From contig CAWFTG010000003.1 of NCBI GenBank assembly GCA_963818695.1, forward strand, positions 310,001 to 374,000: 64,000 nt of DNA, given 5' to 3'. Below, in pieces: positions 61,156 through 64,000 of this stretch. The notes under the pieces are model-generated. The model was given only the letters and a program-made list of their open reading frames with translations, was not told the DNA's origin and did not search any database. The first letter of the stretch is position 1. Every line of letters begins with the position of its first letter. The stretch is from AP-15 sp963818695. GTDB taxonomy: Bacteria; Pseudomonadota; Alphaproteobacteria; ATCC43930; CGMCC-115725. The position numbers and the translations under genes were made by a program.

Positions 61156-62499
61156 GTGACGCAAGATCGAACGCCAGATCGGATGCATGAACCGCGCAGC
61201 CGTTGGGAGCGGCTGACACAGACTGGCGCCGGGACACCGATGGGCGATCTGCTGCGCCGCTATTGGTGGCCGATCGCCGGCGCCAGCGAGCTCGACCGGC
61301 CGGGTACAAAGCCGGTGCGGCTGCTGGCTGAAGACCTCGTGCTCTACAAGGATCGCGGCGGGCACTGGGGGCTCATTGACCGGCATTGCCGGCATCGCCG
61401 CGCCGATCTCAGCTACGGCTATGTCGAGGCGCGCGGGTTGCGCTGCAATTACCACGGCTGGCTCTATGACGAGGCCGGCCACTGTCTGGCGCAACCCTAT
61501 GAGGACGTGGCCCATCCCGAAGCGCGGCTCAAGGACGCGGTCCAGATCAAGGCCTATCCGGTGGTCGAATTGGGCGGGCTGTTATGGGCCTATCTCGGCC
61601 CCGAGCCGCGGCCGCTTGTGCCGGATTGGGAATTCTTCTCGTGGCCGAACGGTTTCTGCCAGATCGTCAAGGCCGAGATCCCGTGCAACTGGTTCCAGTG
61701 CCAGGAGAACTCGATCGACCCGGTGCATTTCGAATGGACGCATTCGAACTGGGGCGCACGGCTGAAGGGCGTGACCGGCCCCTACGCACCGCACCACGTC
61801 AAGGTCGATTTCAGCGAGTTCGAGTATGGCTTCCAGTACAAGCGCATCCGCTCCGACACTACCGAGAACGATGACCTATGGACGATCGGCCGCGTCTGCC
61901 TGTGGCCGAATGCCCTATTCACCGGCAATCACATCGAATATCGGGTACCGATCGACGACGCGAACACGCTCAGCGTTACCTGGGCCTTCACTCGCGTGCC
62001 GAAAGAGCGCGAGCCCTATGTCCAGGAGATCATCCCGACCTGGCAGGGGCCCATCGCCGACGAAAAGACCGCGAGCTGGATCACCAGCCATGTCATGAAC
62101 CAGGATTTCGTGACCTGGGTCGGACAAGGGCGGATTGCAGACCGCAGCCAGGAATATCTCGGCCCGAGCGACCAGGGCATCGTTATGATCCGCCGCCGCT
62201 TTTTGCGGGACCTTGATGCCATTGCGCGCGACGAAGACCCGAAAGCGGTGATACGTGACCCCGCAATCAACCGCTCTATTCGTCTGCCGGTCGCCGAGCG
62301 TCGGCCACTCGAGGATGGCCTTACCCGCGCCGAGATGCTGCGCGATCCCCTCAGTAGACGCGGCCTCGAAGGTTATATCTTTCAGACCGGCCAGCCGCCG
62401 GAGGTGCGCGACGCGTTCCTCGCCGCGATGGGCTTCAACGGAGCCGAATTTGCGCCGTCTGAGGACCCCTTCGACCCGCTCGCTCCGGCACCGCGTTGA
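61156..62499 (+). CDS. Rieske-type aromatic ring-hydroxylating oxygenase, alpha subunit
   Basis: A 447-aa mononuclear iron oxygenase. The Rieske 2Fe-2S site C-x-H-x16-C-x2-H is HCRH...CNYHGW (about residues 75-100). The catalytic region has QENSIDPVHFEWTHSN, with the 2-His-1-carboxylate ligands. GTG 61156 is preceded by GGAGATCCTCG. It resembles the single-component phthalate/vanillate-type oxygenases; the reductase gene is not adjacent. The substrate is unknown. Confidence 0.88.
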   Translation: MTQDRTPDRMHEPRSRWERLTQTGAGTPMGDLLRRYWWPIAGASELDRPGTKPVRLLAEDLVLYKDRGGHWGLIDRHCRHRRADLSYGYVEARGLRCNYHGWLYDEAGHCLAQPYEDVAHPEARLKDAVQIKAYPVVELGGLLWAYLGPEPRPLVPDWEFFSWPNGFCQIVKAEIPCNWFQCQENSIDPVHFEWTHSNWGARLKGVTGPYAPHHVKVDFSEFEYGFQYKRIRSDTTENDDLWTIGRVCLWPNALFTGNHIEYRVPIDDANTLSVTWAFTRVPKEREPYVQEIIPTWQGPIADEKTASWITSHVMNQDFVTWVGQGRIADRSQEYLGPSDQGIVMIRRRFLRDLDAIARDEDPKAVIRDPAINRSIRLPVAERRPLEDGLTRAEMLRDPLSRRGLEGYIFQTGQPPEVRDAFLAAMGFNGAEFAPSEDPFDPLAPAPR

Positions 62500-62512
62500 G
62501 GGGAAGTGACCT

Positions 62513-63379
62513 TCAAGCCCCGCCGAGAAAGTCCTTTGTCCATTGCTGATAGTCGTCGGCCCGAGTGACGCGCCGCATCAACTCGGGCGAGGCGATGTCC
62601 TCGAGATCGCCAGGCGCTACACCGTCGCGCAGCGCCTTCAGCGTGTCGTAAACCGCCTGCACCGCGGCCGAGAACGGGGCGTGCGTCTGCAGTGCGACCC
62701 GGACCCGATGCGCGGCGAGCCAATCGAGATTGCCGAGCTGACCGCTGCCGCCGCCGAGGATCAGCGGGATCCTGATAGTCGACGACACCGCTTCGACTGC
62801 CTCGACCGTGACTCCGCCGGCGAGGAAGATCGCGTCGACCCCGGCTGCCTCGTAGGCCTTTGCCCGCTTGATCGCCTCGTCGAGGTTGGCGATCGCCAGC
62901 GCACTGGTGCGTCCGGCGATGACCAGGTTCTTGTCTTGGCGCGCCGACAGCGCCGCCTTCATTTTTCCGACGCCCTCTTCGACCGAGCTCAGGCTCGGCT
63001 TGCCGCCCGATCCATAGGGCCGCGGCAAAACCGTGTCCTCGATCGACATCGCGCAGACGCCGGCCGTCTCCAACTCCTCGACGGTGCGGCGCACGTTGAG
63101 CGCATTGCCGTAACCGTGGTCGGCGTCGACCAGCAATGCCAAATTACCGGCGCGGCAGATGCGGTAGGCCTGAGCGGCGAATTCGGTCAAGGTCAGCACG
63201 ACAAGGTCGGGGGCGCCGAGCACCGACATCGACCCGATCGAGCCGGAGAACATCCCGACCTCGAAGCCGAGATCCTCGGCGATCCGCGCTGAGATCGCGT
63301 CGTATACGGATCCCGGATGGACGCAGCGATTGCCGGAAAGGATCGCGCGAAACCGCTCGCGCCGTTCGGTCCAATTCAT
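62513..63379 (-). CDS. PEP mutase/isocitrate lyase-superfamily lyase (oxaloacetate decarboxylase-like)
   Basis: A 288-aa TIM barrel of the isocitrate lyase/PEP mutase superfamily. The N-terminal GSVYDAISARIAEDLGFEVG, the metal site LLVDADHGYGNALNVRRTVE and the loop SIEDTVLPRPYG (in place of the lyase KKCGH loop) suggest a PrpB-like or oxaloacetate decarboxylase enzyme. It converges with the Rieske gene (13-bp gap). Substrate unknown. Confidence 0.82.
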   Translation of the reverse strand: MNWTERRERFRAILSGNRCVHPGSVYDAISARIAEDLGFEVGMFSGSIGSMSVLGAPDLVVLTLTEFAAQAYRICRAGNLALLVDADHGYGNALNVRRTVEELETAGVCAMSIEDTVLPRPYGSGGKPSLSSVEEGVGKMKAALSARQDKNLVIAGRTSALAIANLDEAIKRAKAYEAAGVDAIFLAGGVTVEAVEAVSSTIRIPLILGGGSGQLGNLDWLAAHRVRVALQTHAPFSAAVQAVYDTLKALRDGVAPGDLEDIASPELMRRVTRADDYQQWTKDFLGGA

Positions 63380-63569
63380 TACCGATCACCCCATTCTTGT
63401 CTTCAACCGTCTGCTCTTCGATTTCATAGAACCGGTCGAGGCCCACCAGCGTCTCGATTTCGTGCCGGGCGGCGACGCAGTCCTTCCGGCTGAAGCCGCT
63501 ATACTCGCCGTTCTGCTTCAGCTCCATCATCGTGTGCAGCGGCTCGCCGAATCGGCCGGCTCGGCGGAT
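63368..63569 (-). pseudogene. Coding-like fragment of unknown family upstream of the lyase gene
   Basis: Read on the minus strand it gives RFGEPLHTMMELKQNGEYSG, then FSRKDCVAARHEIETLVGLD and FYEIEEQTVEDKNGVIG, and joins the start of the lyase gene. There is no stop or start of its own in this frame: a one-base shift would stop at TAA right after GVIG. I do not recognise the family; the codon pattern is coding-like. A nitrilase fragment lies on the other strand immediately to the right. Confidence 0.4.
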
Positions 63570-63735
63570 CATCGCGCCGACCGGCGAGATCGCCGCCCGC
63601 ACGCTTGGCGAGAACGACGAGGTCATCGCCGCCACTCTCGACCTCGAACTCGGCGACTACATCAAGCGCACGATCTTCAACTTCGAGAAGCACCCGGCAC
63701 ATCGAGCATTACCGCCTGATCACCGAGCGCAGCTA
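63560..63735 (+). pseudogene. Nitrilase-superfamily (carbon-nitrogen hydrolase) C-terminal remnant
   Basis: A plus-strand frame reads RIIAPTGEIAARTLGENDEV, IAATLDLELGDYIKRTIFNF, EKHP, and continues in another frame as RHIEHYRLITERS. This is the end of a nitrilase/N-carbamoyl-amino-acid hydrolase. The catalytic Glu-Lys-Cys part is absent, and a frameshift lies near 63692. It is a truncated gene. Confidence 0.65.
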
Positions 63736-63738
63736 TCC

Positions 63739-63780
63739 CCGTCCTGCTCTCCCCGTCCATCGGGGAGGGTGAGGATGGGA
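63739..63780. repeat. Palindromic repeat near the right edge
   Basis: TCCCCG and CGGGGA form a short stem around TCCAT (63754-63770), followed by GGGTGAGGATGGGAT. The sequence belongs to the same class as the repeats at lpxK/lpxL and emrB. Confidence 0.55.
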
Positions 63781-63788
63781 TTACGCGA

Positions 63789-64000
63789 TCAGCACGACGT
63801 GCTGTTGTCGCCGCTGCTCCAGTCGCCACCGCCGCCGCCCCAGTCCTGATCGGAGCTGAAGTCCTGGCCCGTGTCGGCCACGCCGGCATCGCTGCTCCAA
63901 TCACCACCGGCTCCGCCGGGATCGCTGCTCCAGTCTCCGCTGGCGCCACCGGGGTCGCTGCTCCAATCGCCGCCAGCGGCTCCAGCATCGCTGCCGTAGT
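63789..64000 (-). CDS. C-terminus of a protein with tandem 11-residue GDWSSD repeats (partial)
   Basis: The minus-strand frame ends at TGA 63789-63791 and runs off the window to the right. It reads three tandem units (GDWSSDPGGAS, GDWSSDPGGAG, GDWSSDAGVAD, 33 bp each), then DFSSDQDWGGGGGDWSSGD and ends NSTSC. This is a low-complexity Gly/Ser/Asp/Trp tail as seen at the end of some membrane proteins. The N-terminal part is outside the window, so the family is not known. Confidence 0.7.
   Translation of the reverse strand, partial: YGSDAGAAGGDWSSDPGGASGDWSSDPGGAGGDWSSDAGVADTGQDFSSDQDWGGGGGDWSSGDNSTSC

Noticed and set aside
63789..64000. CRISPR-like array from the 33-bp repeats at the right edge
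   Set aside because: The units are directly adjacent without spacers and code in frame for a peptide repeat.

Overview
The window is GC-rich DNA of an alphaproteobacterium, most like the Rhodospirillales or neighbouring Hyphomicrobiales. The main evidence is the block miaB-phoH-ybeY-corC-lnt-HTH regulator-metK-trmB, the lipid A block msbA-acyltransferase-waaA-lpxK-lpxL, an isc-type cysE-iscR-nifS-iscS-iscA-fdx run, hisZ beside purA, and the ornithine-lipid-type olsB/plsC pair. I could not fix a genus. I see no CRISPR array, insertion sequence or intact prophage.

Layout. 1-9840 (+): olsB and plsC, then tRNA thiolation (miaB), PhoH, the rRNA-maturation nuclease YbeY, CorC, Lnt, a helix-turn-helix regulator, metK and trmB, mostly coupled by 4-bp overlaps. 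9841-11930: a decayed stretch with a headless histidine kinase, a single-domain response regulator and the tails of two TetR regulators. 11947-16416: a lactonase-like propeller, a coiled-coil/HTH protein, an MlaC-like protein, a GIY-YIG relic and zur. 16827-22610 (+): lipid A and Kdo assembly and export. 22607-24300: aqpZ and a broken FUSC transporter. 24371-28055 (+): cupin, malate:quinone oxidoreductase and malic enzyme. 28158-34841: tRNA-Val, alpha/beta hydrolase, acyl-CoA synthetase, gltX, gltA and an amidohydrolase. 35073-35689: two gene fragments. 35746-40176 (-): a run ending in an M17 aminopeptidase and including a gentisate-dioxygenase-like bicupin. 40381-47227 (-): tRNA-Met, mnmA, tenA and the isc/cysE cluster. 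48122-54096 (-): serC, a small ORF pair, serA, hisZ and purA, joining serine, histidine and purine synthesis. 54175-63379: a MarR-GNAT fusion, a sulfatase, the emrAB efflux pair with a divergent TetR regulator and clear operator, a Rieske oxygenase and a PEP-mutase-family lyase. 63380-64000: decayed fragments and the tail of a protein with tandem 11-residue repeats, cut by the window edge.

The most striking overall property is the number of single-base frameshifts in otherwise well conserved genes (olsB, miaB, the HTH regulator, mlaC-like, lpxK, mqo, the alpha/beta hydrolase, nifS), plus an in-frame TAA in iscS. Every repaired gene gives a whole number of codons at family length, and many of the sites lie in short homopolymers, so residual consensus errors are the simplest explanation for the housekeeping genes. 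Alongside these are real relics (FUSC, GIY-YIG, TetR tails, kinase, nucleotidyltransferase, nitrilase and amidohydrolase fragments).

The best leads for unusual biology are: a short HscA-like ATPase stub in the isc cluster, which lacks iscU and hscB between iscS and fdx; an Asp-to-Asn change in the MnmA PP-loop together with an mnmA stop codon inside tRNA-Met; palindromic repeats that have become coding sequence in emrB and at the lpxK/lpxL junction; and an uncharacterised pair of small ORFs between serA and serC. I did not find a clear-cut new multi-gene system.
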